Of a stretch of DNA of 64,000 bases, positions 19,404 to 28,136 are shown in pieces. The translations under genes were made by a program, and so were the position numbers. The notes below the pieces were generated by a model, which worked only from the letters and a program-made list of their open reading frames with translations, was not told where the DNA came from and did not search any database. Origin of the DNA: Alcanivorax sediminis (lineage in GTDB: Bacteria > Pseudomonadota > Gammaproteobacteria > Pseudomonadales > Alcanivoracaceae); assembly GCF_009601165.1 (NCBI RefSeq), contig NZ_WIRE01000001.1, positions 124,001 to 188,000 on the forward strand. The letters run 5' to 3'. Position 1 is the first letter of the stretch; each line of letters begins with the position of its first letter.

Positions 19404-20765
19404 ATGGCACTTCTCGACTCCGTTAACCGACGCGATTTCCTGAAAACCCTGTCCGCCATCGGCGGTAGCGTCGGGCTCGCGCCAGCCAGCCTGTTTGCCA
19501 ATGAAGTAGCCCCCGCGCCCGCCTGGCAAAACTGGTCCGGCAATCAGCAGGCCAACCCGAACCAGTTACTCTTCCCGCGCGATAATGACAGCTTGCGTGA
19601 GGCGATCATCAATAGCACAGGCACCCTGCGCGCTTTTGGTGGCAGCCACTCCTTCAGTGGCGTGGTGCCCACCAACGATACCCTGATATCCCTTGAAGCC
19701 ATGGCCGGGCTGCGCAGCCAGCAGGAGGACTTGTTCACCTGGGGCGGCGGCACCCGGCTGGGCATGGCCAGTGCCCAGGCGTTTTCACTGGGCCACAGCT
19801 TTATCAACGAACCGGATATCAATCTCCAGTCGCTGGCCGGTGCCATTGCCACCAGCACCCATGGTACCGGCAGCCAACTGACCAGCCTGTCCGGGCAGGT
19901 AGAAGCGCTTACCCTGATGCTTCCGGATGGCGGAACACTCCACCTGGATCAGAACGACGGCGACCACTTCCTTGCGGCCTGTTGCAGCGTAGGCGCGCTC
20001 GGTATCGTCACCGACATTACCTTCCGCCACCAGCCAGCCTACCGCCTCAAGGAGCACACCTGGACGCTGCCACTGCGAGAGGCCATGGACTTCGTGGAGA
20101 AGGAAAAAGACAACGTCCGCCACATCGAATTCTTTGCCTTCCCGCTGGGCAACCAGGCCATCGTCAAGACCATGGAAATCACTGACGATCCCCAGGATAG
20201 TCCTGCCCGCGAAGACAGCAATGAGCTCCTTGAGACTATCTGCAAGGTGGCCATGCATGCGGGCTGGCTTACTCCGTCGCTACAGAAACTGGTCACCCTG
20301 TTTGTGGAAGACAGCACCTTTACCGCTCCATCCAATGTGGTTTATGGCAATCACCGCACCGTGCGCTTCAACGAAATGGAATACACCGTTGCAGCGGAGG
20401 ACGGCATGGCCTGCCTGGAAGAGGTGTGCGACACCCTGCGCAAGGAAGAGGTGAACGTATTCTTCCCCATCGAGTTTCGCTATGTGGGCAAGGATGATCG
20501 CCTGCTATCCATGTTCCATGAACGTGACGGCGCCAGCCTTTCGATTCATCAGTACTTTGCCCAGGATTACCAACCGGTATTCACGCCCCTTGAGCCGATC
20601 CTCAATCGCTATGCCGGCCGCCCCCATTGGGGCAAGATTCACAGCCTGGGACGCAAGGAGCTGGCTGAACTGTATCCGGCTTTCGACCGCTTCCAGGCCG
20701 TACGCCGGGAACTGGATCCTCAGGGCCGTATGCTCAATCCGCACCTGATGCACCTGTTCGCATAG
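19404..20765 (+). CDS. Tat-exported FAD-linked oxidase, D-arabinono-1,4-lactone oxidase family
   Basis: A 453-residue flavoprotein oxidase of the vanillyl-alcohol-oxidase superfamily. The N-terminus has a twin-arginine signal, NRRDFLKTLSAIGGSVGLAPASLF (RR at 9-10). The FAD-binding stretch LRAFGGSHSFSG contains His82, the likely covalent flavin attachment. The C-terminus has RPHWGKIHSL, a signature of aldonolactone/alditol oxidases. Expected activity is oxidation of an aldonolactone or sugar alcohol in the periplasm, but the substrate is unknown. It lies 27 nt before the next gene, also Tat-like, so an operon is probable. Confidence 0.85.
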   Translation: MALLDSVNRRDFLKTLSAIGGSVGLAPASLFANEVAPAPAWQNWSGNQQANPNQLLFPRDNDSLREAIINSTGTLRAFGGSHSFSGVVPTNDTLISLEAMAGLRSQQEDLFTWGGGTRLGMASAQAFSLGHSFINEPDINLQSLAGAIATSTHGTGSQLTSLSGQVEALTLMLPDGGTLHLDQNDGDHFLAACCSVGALGIVTDITFRHQPAYRLKEHTWTLPLREAMDFVEKEKDNVRHIEFFAFPLGNQAIVKTMEITDDPQDSPAREDSNELLETICKVAMHAGWLTPSLQKLVTLFVEDSTFTAPSNVVYGNHRTVRFNEMEYTVAAEDGMACLEEVCDTLRKEEVNVFFPIEFRYVGKDDRLLSMFHERDGASLSIHQYFAQDYQPVFTPLEPILNRYAGRPHWGKIHSLGRKELAELYPAFDRFQAVRRELDPQGRMLNPHLMHLFA

Positions 20766-20792
20766 CGTCGTTAGCACGGGAAAGGGAAACTT

Positions 20793-22073
20793 ATGAAACG
20801 TCGGGGATTCCTGCTCGGGATGGGCGCCATAGCCGCTGCGGGCTGGCTGCTGCGGCCGGACAACCGGGGCGCACCGCACAACCTCTATTTTCAGGGTCTC
20901 AACGACTACCTGAAAACCACTGGCCCGGGTCGCCCCTTGATGCTGCTAGACCACCAGCGGCTGAGCGCAAACTGTCAGACCTTGATGGCCATGCTCCCAC
21001 AAGGGAAGGCGCTGCGGATTGTTGCCAAGTCCCTCCCCAGCGTCTCCCTTGTCCAGGAAGTCATGACCCTCACTGGCAGTGACCGGGTCATGGTCTTCCA
21101 TCAGCCGTTCATCAATGCGCTGGCAAAAGCTGAGCCAGGCTGCGACATGCTGCTGGGCAAGCCCATGCCGGTACAAGCAGCCCGACAGTTCTATAAGGAG
21201 CTGGATCCGGCCAGCGGCTTCAATCCCGATGCGCAATTACAGTGGTTGGTCGATAGCTTGCCGCGACTGGAACAGTATCTGTCACTGGCCCAATCCCTGA
21301 AACGCCGCCTGCGCATCAACGTGGAAATCGATGTAGGCCTCCATCGCGGCGGGCTCACCCGGCCTGCGCAGCTGGATGCACTGCTCACCCTGATTCATGC
21401 ACACCCTGAACATCTTCAGTTCAGTGGCTTCATGGGGTACGACGCCCATGTGGGCAAACTGCCCGGCTTCATCCAGAGCGCCGAGGAAGGCCACCGCGAA
21501 ACCGAAGCGATCTACCGCCGCTATATTGATCGCCTGTACCATCAGGCTCCGCAATACCAGCAGCAATCCCTGTGCTTCAACGGCGCCGGCAGCCCCACCA
21601 TAGGTCTCTATGATGAACACGCTGTCGTGAATGAGCTCAGTGCCGGCTCCTGCCTGGTCAAAGCCACGGATTTCGACCTGCCACTGCTTCGGGACTTCCA
21701 GCCCGCCGTGTTTATCGCCGCGCCGGTGATCAAGTCAATGGATGGCCTGAACTTGCCCGGCCCCATTCCGTTGGGCAGCGCCTGGCAACAATGGGACCTC
21801 AACCGCCAGCACACCTATTTTATTTACGGCGGCTACTGGAAGGCCGAACCGGTTTCCCCCGCCGGCCTCGCCGCCAACCCGGTGTACGGCGTCAGCAGCA
21901 ACCAGATGATGTTCAATGGCAGCGCGGAAACCGCGCTGAGCATGGATGACCAGATCTTCTTTCGCCCAACCCAAAGCGAGTTTGTACTGCTGCAGTTCGG
22001 CGACCTGGCCATCTGGGACGGCGATAAAATCTCGCAATGGTGGCCGGTGTTGCCACAGGGCAGCGGTGCCTGA
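20793..22073 (+). CDS. DSD1 family PLP-dependent enzyme (D-threonine aldolase/alanine-racemase-like), exported
   Basis: A 426-residue fold-type III PLP enzyme. The N-terminus MKRRGFLLGMGAIAAAGWLL is a short twin-arginine-like signal (RR at 3-4). The PLP lysine is probably Lys79 in LRIVAKSLPS. The barrel continues with INVEIDVGLHRGG and ends with a D-serine-dehydratase-like C-terminal domain. Relatives act on D-threonine or D-serine derivatives. Export of both this protein and its oxidase neighbour suggests a periplasmic pathway, but no reaction can be given. Confidence 0.78.
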   Translation: MKRRGFLLGMGAIAAAGWLLRPDNRGAPHNLYFQGLNDYLKTTGPGRPLMLLDHQRLSANCQTLMAMLPQGKALRIVAKSLPSVSLVQEVMTLTGSDRVMVFHQPFINALAKAEPGCDMLLGKPMPVQAARQFYKELDPASGFNPDAQLQWLVDSLPRLEQYLSLAQSLKRRLRINVEIDVGLHRGGLTRPAQLDALLTLIHAHPEHLQFSGFMGYDAHVGKLPGFIQSAEEGHRETEAIYRRYIDRLYHQAPQYQQQSLCFNGAGSPTIGLYDEHAVVNELSAGSCLVKATDFDLPLLRDFQPAVFIAAPVIKSMDGLNLPGPIPLGSAWQQWDLNRQHTYFIYGGYWKAEPVSPAGLAANPVYGVSSNQMMFNGSAETALSMDDQIFFRPTQSEFVLLQFGDLAIWDGDKISQWWPVLPQGSGA

Positions 22074-22154
22074 CTGCCGCTTCCCTCTCTCACGGGAACA
22101 TGTGGAGGTAAGCGGACTCTAACAGGGTGAGACATCCACGAAGGACGGTGACTC

Positions 22155-22514
22155 ATGAAACCCCTGATTGTGATCGTCATGGCTTTTCTGGCAACTGTCG
22201 CCCAGGCAGATAGCCAGATGCTGCACAGCACTGCCGACATTTCGGCGCATACCCCCACTGGCACCCCGGTGAAACTGAACGGTGAAATCCTCCAGTCGCT
22301 CGGCGAGCACCGCTACCTGTTGCGCGACAGGGACGGAAAAGTACTGGTCACCCTGCCGGGCAGACTCACTGCAGACCGCCCTCTCCCCCCCGGCACTCGT
22401 TTGATTATCTCAGGCCAGGTCACCCAGGGAGAGAAGGCTCCAAGAGTGGATGCCGCCAAGCTGCATTCGCTTAAAACCGCGATCAACCCGGCCGCATCGA
22501 CCCTCAGTTACTAG
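22155..22514 (+). CDS. Small exported OB-fold-like (YgiW/BOF-type) protein
   Basis: A 119-residue protein with a signal peptide MKPLIVIVMAFLATVAQA and predicted cleavage before DSQ. The mature part (TGTPVKLNGEILQSLGEHRYLLRDRDGKVLVTLPGRL) has the spacing of bacterial OB-fold (BOF, YgiW/YdeI) periplasmic stress proteins. This match is by pattern only. It lies 81 nt after the DSD1 gene in the same direction, so it may be the third gene of the exported set. Confidence 0.6.
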   Translation: MKPLIVIVMAFLATVAQADSQMLHSTADISAHTPTGTPVKLNGEILQSLGEHRYLLRDRDGKVLVTLPGRLTADRPLPPGTRLIISGQVTQGEKAPRVDAAKLHSLKTAINPAASTLSY

Positions 22515-22579
22515 CCACCCATCCGTATTGGCCGTGCAGCCTGAGCCATTCTTGCCCAGGGGAAACTCACCATATTCAT

Positions 22580-22601
22580 TGTTACATTGATCAATGATAC
22601 A
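22580..22601. promoter_or_regulatory. Palindromic operator before the first PF10118 gene
   Basis: A 22-nt near-perfect palindrome: left half TGTTACATTGA, right half TCAATGATACA (one mismatched pair), centred at 22590/22591. It is 74 nt before the gene start. The same left half occurs before the PF10118, SDR, BVMO operon at 30001. The length and symmetry suit a TetR-family repressor. Confidence 0.6.
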
Positions 22602-22674
22602 TTCAGATGGTATTTATCTGAGGCAGCCATATTGCCCACAGAAAATGGCCCTACAAGAAAAGAGAACTGCCATC

Positions 22675-23601
22675 ATGAATGCACAAGCCCATCCAGAGCG
22701 CCACACCCTGCAGGCCAGGCGAGTCCAGTTTGACCTGGCGTCAACCCCATTGCACTGGTTGAAAGACGACCCTTTCTCGACCCACATCATCAATGGCATC
22801 CACATGCTGCTCCCCGCAGGGGAATTGTGGTTCTGCCGGGTGTACAACCAGGCATTACCGCTGGTAACGGATGAGGCTTTACGGGAAGACGTGCAGGGTT
22901 TTATCCGTCAGGAGGCCGTTCACTCTCGCCAACACACTCAAGCACAGAGTTATCTGGAGGCCCATGGTCTGAGCGTTGCCTATACCGAACGCGCGGAGTG
23001 GCTGTTCGGGACTTTTCTGGGTGAGGCGCCGTTCGGACTCACACTACTGCAACGTGACCGCTGGAAGCAGCAGTGGCTGATCACCCGGGTAGGACTGATT
23101 GCGGCCATTGAACATTTCACCGGCGTGCTGGGACAGTGGGCCATGGACAACGAAAGCTGGGAACAGAACGGCGATGCCACCATGGTAGACCTGTTCAAAT
23201 GGCATCTGGCTGAGGAAGTGGAACACCGCACGGTGGCGTATGACCTGTTCGAGCACCTGTGCAAGACCGAGCTGGGTTTCTATGTGAGCCGGCAGGCAAT
23301 GATGGCCATCGTGTTCCCGCTATTCCTGCATTTCATTGCTGAAGCTGGACGCCAACTGGCCGCTCAGGACCCGGATCAGCGTGCTCAGCGCATGGCGCGC
23401 ATGCTGTTTCCACAGGTGATGCTGGAGCTGCAGAAAGTCGGCCGGAAAACCCACAATTTGCCTACCTTCAGCTTCCTGGTGAAAGCCACCGCCCGATGGC
23501 TATCCCCCCGTTTCCATCCCATCCACGAAGGTGATACCGAGCAGGCGCTGGCCTATCTGGCACGGTCCCCGGCGGCACAAGCTGCGGCGGGGCTGAGTTA
23601 A
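22675..23601 (+). CDS. PF10118 family ferritin-like (predicted metal-dependent hydrolase) protein
   Basis: A 308-residue helical protein starting MNAQAHPERHTLQARR. Three conserved stretches carry a ferritin-like di-iron ligand set: Glu50, Glu80-x-x-His83 (RQEAVHSRQH), Glu146 (AAIEHFTGVL), and Glu181-x-x-His184 (EEVEHRTVAYD). PF10118 proteins are annotated as predicted metal-dependent hydrolases, but the ligand pattern suits a di-iron oxygenase equally well. A second copy lies at 28994-29932. A shared palindrome upstream links their regulation. The start is chosen by N-terminal similarity; the binding site is weak. Confidence 0.82.
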   Translation: MNAQAHPERHTLQARRVQFDLASTPLHWLKDDPFSTHIINGIHMLLPAGELWFCRVYNQALPLVTDEALREDVQGFIRQEAVHSRQHTQAQSYLEAHGLSVAYTERAEWLFGTFLGEAPFGLTLLQRDRWKQQWLITRVGLIAAIEHFTGVLGQWAMDNESWEQNGDATMVDLFKWHLAEEVEHRTVAYDLFEHLCKTELGFYVSRQAMMAIVFPLFLHFIAEAGRQLAAQDPDQRAQRMARMLFPQVMLELQKVGRKTHNLPTFSFLVKATARWLSPRFHPIHEGDTEQALAYLARSPAAQAAAGLS

Positions 23602-23761
23602 AAGTTGAAAGTTCAAAAGCGCGGGAAAGCGCGTTGCCAAACGGACCGTTATACCCGCGCCCAAAGGCGCCAGGCTTTTTATCCCATCGCGCGGCACAGG
23701 CATTAGTCGACAGGTACAAGGCCCTGTCGCGCGTTTCAACTTTACACTTTGAACTTTCAAC
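23597..23761. repeat. Heptad-repeat island D (GTTGAAA/TTTCAAC family)
   Basis: The left arm reads GTTAAAA, GTTGAAA, GTTCAAA (23597-23617), beginning in the PF10118 stop codon. The right arm is inverted: TTTCAAC, TTTACAC, TTTGAAC, TTTCAAC (23734-23761). The core is about 115 nt and GC-rich, with GCGCGGG beside the left arm and GTCGCGCG beside the right. Confidence 0.85.
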
Positions 23762-23773
23762 TGCCTTCTGAAC

Positions 23774-23830
23774 ACGCCAGACGCTGGACGCAACCCAGCG
23801 TCAGGCGTTAGGCGTCAAGCATCCGGCGTC
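23774..23830. repeat. Heptad-repeat island E (GACGCTG/AGGCGTC family)
   Basis: The left arm reads ACGCCAG, ACGCTGG, ACGCAAC (23774-23794). The right arm reads CAGCGTC, AGGCGTT, AGGCGTC, AAGCATC, CGGCGTC (23796-23830), inverted and almost abutting. The right arm includes the stop and final codons of the amidase gene. Confidence 0.8.
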
Positions 23831-25299
23831 TTATCAAACCACGGCGCGGCCTCTTCCAGCTGTGCCGCCAGGGCCAACAATTTGCCTTCGTCGCCATGGG
23901 TGCCAACAAACTGGGAACCGAGCGGCAGGCCCGCATCGGTCCAGTGCAGCGGGACTGACATGGCAGGCACACCGGTGACATTGGCAAACTGGGTGAATGG
24001 CATGTACTTGAAGTTTTCCATGGCCATATCTTCGATCATGCCAGTTTTCATCAACAGCTTCTCAGCCCCCAGCTTCAGCACCATTTTCAAGCCCGCCTGC
24101 TGCAGCGGCGGCGTGGCCATCGCACCAATTTTTGCCGGTGGCAAGGCCAACGTTGGCGTGAGCCAGAAATCGTACTGCTCGAGAAAATGGTCAAGGGCTA
24201 TCATGTACTGCTGCCAGCGCCCCTGACACTTCACATACTCATGAGCCGGCGTGGCACGGCCAAAGGCAGCGATACCCAGGGTATCCAGTTCAAACCCGTC
24301 ATCGCCGCACCCGGTGAGCTCTTTCACCTCATCCACTTCAGCCGCGCATTGCCCGAACCAGATAGTCAGCCAGTCCATGCACATCTGCCTCGCGTCCATC
24401 TGGGGCTCGGCTTCCTCCACCTCGTGCCCCAGATCCCGCAGCAATGCCACGGTCTTTTCGACCGCTTTCACGGCTTCCGCATCAACCTCCGTCCCCAGCG
24501 GCGACCGGGTACTGAAGCCAATACGCAATCGTCCGGGGTTTTCTCTGGCGGCCAGTGCGTAGGACTGCGCTGGCGGTGCAATATGAAACAGGCTGCCGCG
24601 CTCATCACCCTGAACAATATCCAGCATCAGTGCACTGTCCCGCACCGAACGGGTCAGGGCGTGATTCACCGCAATGCCGTGCATGGCTTCAGTGAAGGTG
24701 GGCCCCCAAGGGGTGCGCCCACGCCCGGGTTTGAGGCCGAACAGACCACAGCAGGCTGCGGGGATGCGGATACTACCGCCACCATCATTGGCGCCAGCAA
24801 CAGGCACCACCCCGGCAGCCACCATGGCCGCTGAACCGCCAGAGGAACCACCGGGTGTGTGCTGCGGGTTCCAGGGGTTGCGGGCAGGACCAAAGGAGTC
24901 GGGTTCAGTAATCCCCTTGGCGCCGAATTCCGGGGTATTGGTGCGACCAAACGGCACCAGGCCGGCACTTTTCCAGCGCGCGACCAGGGTGGAGTCCTGC
25001 GCGGCGCGCACATCCTGTTTCTTGCGCGCCTTGTTACCTCGATAGTCAGGCTGACCGCCAATCTCCTGAAACAGATCCTTCACCAACATGGGCACCCCGG
25101 CCAGAGGGCCCTGCAAAGGCGACGTCGCTCGTTTACGGGCCATGTCGTAGAGGGGAATAATCAGCCCATTAAGCGCAGGGTTCACTGCCTCCGCTCTGGC
25201 AATGGCCACCTCCAGCAATTCACTGGCAGTCACCTCACCCTTGCTGACCAGCTCGGCAAGGCCAATGGCATCAAACTTCCGGTATTCTTCGAATTTCAT
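23815..25299 (-). CDS. Amidase (amidase-signature family)
   Basis: A 494-residue Ser-cisSer-Lys hydrolase. The triad is visible: Lys74 (GVPMLVKDLF), the cis-Ser in PGGSSGGSAA (152-153), and nucleophile Ser176 (GGGSIRIPAA). Relatives hydrolyse aliphatic or aromatic amides or cyclic oligomer linkages; the substrate is open. No signal peptide is seen. The ATG at 25299 has CAGGAGCG upstream. The final PDA codons lie in heptad-repeat island E. It diverges from the MDR oxidoreductase at 25443. Confidence 0.92.
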   Translation of the reverse strand: MKFEEYRKFDAIGLAELVSKGEVTASELLEVAIARAEAVNPALNGLIIPLYDMARKRATSPLQGPLAGVPMLVKDLFQEIGGQPDYRGNKARKKQDVRAAQDSTLVARWKSAGLVPFGRTNTPEFGAKGITEPDSFGPARNPWNPQHTPGGSSGGSAAMVAAGVVPVAGANDGGGSIRIPAACCGLFGLKPGRGRTPWGPTFTEAMHGIAVNHALTRSVRDSALMLDIVQGDERGSLFHIAPPAQSYALAARENPGRLRIGFSTRSPLGTEVDAEAVKAVEKTVALLRDLGHEVEEAEPQMDARQMCMDWLTIWFGQCAAEVDEVKELTGCGDDGFELDTLGIAAFGRATPAHEYVKCQGRWQQYMIALDHFLEQYDFWLTPTLALPPAKIGAMATPPLQQAGLKMVLKLGAEKLLMKTGMIEDMAMENFKYMPFTQFANVTGVPAMSVPLHWTDAGLPLGSQFVGTHGDEGKLLALAAQLEEAAPWFDKTPDA

Positions 25300-25442
25300 G
25301 AACGCTCCTGCTCTCCCAACGCTGCCAAAGGTCACAAGGCAGCAACCGCCTTACTGTGGCATAGTCTGCCCTTCAGTATGAGCCAATTAGCGCCCCATAC
25401 TGTCCATCGCAACAAAGATACAACGAACCATCGGGAGAAATG

Positions 25443-26453
25443 ATGAAAGCCATCGGGTTCAATCAACCGCGCGCCATTGATGACGTTCATGCGCTGGAAG
25501 ATATCCAGCTGGATCTCCCTTCCCCAGGCCCCCGTGATCTACTGGTGTCGGTACAAGCGGTCTCCGTGAACCCCATCGATACCAAGTTGCGCCAGCGGCC
25601 GCTGGATCAGCCCGGTTATCGTGTGCTCGGCTTTGACGCCGCGGGCGTGGTCGAAGCCGTTGGCAGTGAGGTCAAGGGCTTCCAGGCAGGGGATCGAGTC
25701 TGGTATGCCGGTGCCGTGCAGCGTCAGGGCAGCAACGCCGAACATCAGTGCGTGGACGAACGTCTGGTCGCACTCAAACCCAACAGCCTGGGAATGCAGG
25801 AAGCGGCCGCGCTACCGCTGACCGCATTAACCGCCTGGGAAGCACTGGAAGATCAACTGGGCTTTTCTCCCGGTCAGTGCGAGGGCAAAACCCTGTTGGT
25901 GATTGGTGGCGCCGGAGGCGTCGGCTCCATCGCCATTCAGCTGGCGGCGCGGCACTTTGGCTTGCGAGTCATTGCCACTGCTGGCCGGGAAACCTCTGCC
26001 AACTGGTGTGAAGCCATGGGAGCCCATGCGTTGGTGGACTATCGCCAGCCGCTGGTACCGCAGCTGGAAGCTCTGGGGGTCCCCCAGGTGGATGGCATCT
26101 TCATCACCCAGAATCTGGACGACTACTGGCAAGCCGCCTGCCAGGCCATTGCTCCGCTGGGGAGCATCTGCGCCATCGTCGATGCCCGCGGTCCGCTGGA
26201 CCTGAACCCGCTCAAGCCCAAGAGCGCCCGTTTCAGCTGGGAGTTCATGTTTACCCGCGCCATGTTCGCACAGGACATGCAGCGCCAGGGGGACATCCTC
26301 AAGCAGCTTGCCGGGCTGGTGGACGCTGGCACCATCCAGACCACCCTCAGCGAAGGCATCGGCGCCATCAACGCGACCAATCTGAAAGCCGCCCACAAGC
26401 GGCTGGAAGAAGGTAGCACCATTGGCAAGCTGGTGTTGGCGGGCTGGGAATAA
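25443..26453 (+). CDS. MDR family NADPH-dependent oxidoreductase (quinone-reductase/zinc-type ADH family)
   Basis: A 336-residue medium-chain dehydrogenase/reductase. The N-terminal GroES-like domain has VSVNPIDTKLRQ and GFDAAGVVEAVGSEV. The cofactor domain has LLVIGGAGGVGSIAIQLA (about residues 150-170). No zinc-ligand cysteine set is present, so it belongs with quinone reductases/enone reductases rather than true zinc alcohol dehydrogenases. Two adjacent ATGs exist (25440 and 25443); the second is better spaced from GGGAG. Confidence 0.87.
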   Translation: MKAIGFNQPRAIDDVHALEDIQLDLPSPGPRDLLVSVQAVSVNPIDTKLRQRPLDQPGYRVLGFDAAGVVEAVGSEVKGFQAGDRVWYAGAVQRQGSNAEHQCVDERLVALKPNSLGMQEAAALPLTALTAWEALEDQLGFSPGQCEGKTLLVIGGAGGVGSIAIQLAARHFGLRVIATAGRETSANWCEAMGAHALVDYRQPLVPQLEALGVPQVDGIFITQNLDDYWQAACQAIAPLGSICAIVDARGPLDLNPLKPKSARFSWEFMFTRAMFAQDMQRQGDILKQLAGLVDAGTIQTTLSEGIGAINATNLKAAHKRLEEGSTIGKLVLAGWE

Positions 26454-26459
26454 AGATGA

Positions 26460-26570
26460 GCTTCAAGCTGCAAGCAACAGGACGAGGATAAAGCCCGATG
26501 ATGTTGCAGGGCCGTACCCGCGACCCGATTTCGGCTCGCGTTGTAGCTTGAAGCTTCTAGCTCGCTTCTG
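26460..26570. repeat. Heptad-repeat island F (AAGCTTC family)
   Basis: The left arm reads GAGCTTC, AAGCTGC, AAGCAAC (26460-26480), 6 nt after the oxidoreductase stop. The inverted right arm reads GTAGCTT, GAAGCTT, CTAGCTC, GCTTCTG (26543-26570), ending at the BVMO stop. The core contains GTACCCGCGACCCGATTTCGGCTCGCG split around a short inverted repeat. Convergent genes flank it. Confidence 0.8.
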
Positions 26571-26573
26571 CTT

Positions 26574-28097
26574 TTATGCCGCGTTCTGTTTTTCCTTCAC
26601 GCCGTACTGCACATCGTAATCCGGCAGCGCAAAGTCACTCAGGCGCTTCTTGAGCTCCGCCAGCGACCAGGGCCAGGCAGCGAAGTTGCGGCCGTTCTGA
26701 TCCAGGTAGTAGCTCTTGCAGCCCCCGCTGTTGAAGACCGTCCCCTTCAGGTGCTTCTGTACTTTTTCATTGTGACGCTGCAGCACACCGGGATTAATGG
26801 TGAGACGTGAAATCCCCTCGGCCTTGATCTTCTTCAGGCCATCGATGATGTAATCCAGCTGGGCTTCAGCAAGCCCGATAAAGGAGTCATACACCAGCAC
26901 ATTGGGCCCCAATACCAGGAAGGCATTGGGCACATCTTTCATGGTGGCGCCCAGATAGGCTTCAGGCGAGGTGTCTTTCCACAAATCAGACAGGCGCTCG
27001 CCATTGGCATTGATCACTTTGCGGCCGATAGGCGGGTGAGAAACTTCAAAACCGGTACCCCAGATGATCACATCCACTTCGTGTCGTTCGCCGTTGGCAG
27101 CAATGACCGTGTTGCCATCGACTTCCACAAGACCATGCGGAATCAGGTTGGCATTGCTCGCCTGCAGGGCCGGATAGTAATTGTTGGCAAACAGGATGCG
27201 CTTGCAGCCGAGGGTAAAGTCCGGCGTGACTGCCTTGCGCAGAGCCTTGTCTTTCACCTGAACCCGCAGCAATTGTTTGGCAGCCGAACTCACCGGCTTC
27301 AGTGCCACAGGATTACGCAAGCCGAAGTTGATCACGTTCAGGGACTGGGCCACGGCTTTTCGCCAGGTCTTCTGGATGATCGGCAGTTTGTCGATCACCT
27401 GCTTGCTGGTGTCGCCCAGGTTCATATCCGGCTTGGGCAGCACCCAGGGCGCGGTGCGCTGGAACACGTGCAGCTCTTTCACCTTCGGCTGAATCTGCGG
27501 CACAAACTGAATCGCAGAGGCACCGGTGCCGATGACCGCCACACGCTTGCCGGCGAGGTCATAGTCATGATTCCACTTGGCGGAGTGAAACATCTCACCC
27601 TTGAAACTTTCCAGCCCCGGCAAATTGGGAATCTGGGCTTCTGTGATGGGGCCAGTAGCAAAGACCACGGTACGTGCCAGTGTCTGGGAGGTCTTGCCAT
27701 TAGAGGTAATATCCAGCACCCACACATGGCGCGACTCATCCCACTGGGCGTTGTCGAGTTCGGTGCCGAACTCGATCAGCTCCTCAATCCCAAACTCCTT
27801 GCTGACCTCTTCCAGGTACGCCAGGATTTCCGGCTGTCGGGCAAACAGGTGGCTCCACTTGCTGCTCGGCGCAAAAGAGAAGGAATACAGGGAGGACGGT
27901 ACATCACAGCCGCATCCCGGATAGGTATTCTCACGCCAGGTTCCGCCGACACGGTGGGCTTTCTCGATGATTCTGAAATCGTGGTAGCCTTCCTTCTTCA
28001 TTTTGTAGGCGGCACAAATACCGGAAATGCCTGCCCCGACGATAAAACTGTCGTAAATTCTCGGCTCAGTCGCCTTGTTCTTTTTTGCAGCTGCCAT
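26574..28097 (-). CDS. Baeyer-Villiger-type flavin monooxygenase
   Basis: A 507-residue FAD/NADPH monooxygenase. It has the FAD Rossmann motif GAGISG (21-26), GGTWRENTYPGCGCDVP, the Baeyer-Villiger fingerprint FxGxxxHxxxW as FKGEMFHSAKW (about 166-176), and the NADPH Rossmann motif GTGASA. It inserts oxygen next to a ketone to give an ester or lactone, the substrate being unknown. The ATG at 28097 has TTGAGG upstream. It is the third gene of a PF10118, SDR, BVMO operon (39-nt gap). It does not have the sequence start I associate with long-chain alkane monooxygenase AlmA. Confidence 0.9.
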   Translation of the reverse strand: MAAAKKNKATEPRIYDSFIVGAGISGICAAYKMKKEGYHDFRIIEKAHRVGGTWRENTYPGCGCDVPSSLYSFSFAPSSKWSHLFARQPEILAYLEEVSKEFGIEELIEFGTELDNAQWDESRHVWVLDITSNGKTSQTLARTVVFATGPITEAQIPNLPGLESFKGEMFHSAKWNHDYDLAGKRVAVIGTGASAIQFVPQIQPKVKELHVFQRTAPWVLPKPDMNLGDTSKQVIDKLPIIQKTWRKAVAQSLNVINFGLRNPVALKPVSSAAKQLLRVQVKDKALRKAVTPDFTLGCKRILFANNYYPALQASNANLIPHGLVEVDGNTVIAANGERHEVDVIIWGTGFEVSHPPIGRKVINANGERLSDLWKDTSPEAYLGATMKDVPNAFLVLGPNVLVYDSFIGLAEAQLDYIIDGLKKIKAEGISRLTINPGVLQRHNEKVQKHLKGTVFNSGGCKSYYLDQNGRNFAAWPWSLAELKKRLSDFALPDYDVQYGVKEKQNAA

Positions 28098-28136
28098 AAG
28101 AAAAAACCTCAATACGTTTCATGCCCCGCTGAGGGC

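Noticed and set aside
20880..20900. NLYFQG in the DSD1 protein, resembling a TEV protease site or vector tag
   Set aside because: The required Glu is His here, and the surrounding sequence is ordinary coding DNA; coincidence.
26574..28097. Long-chain alkane monooxygenase AlmA
   Set aside because: The gene carries the Baeyer-Villiger fingerprint, but its N-terminus does not match what I know of AlmA, so only the family is named.
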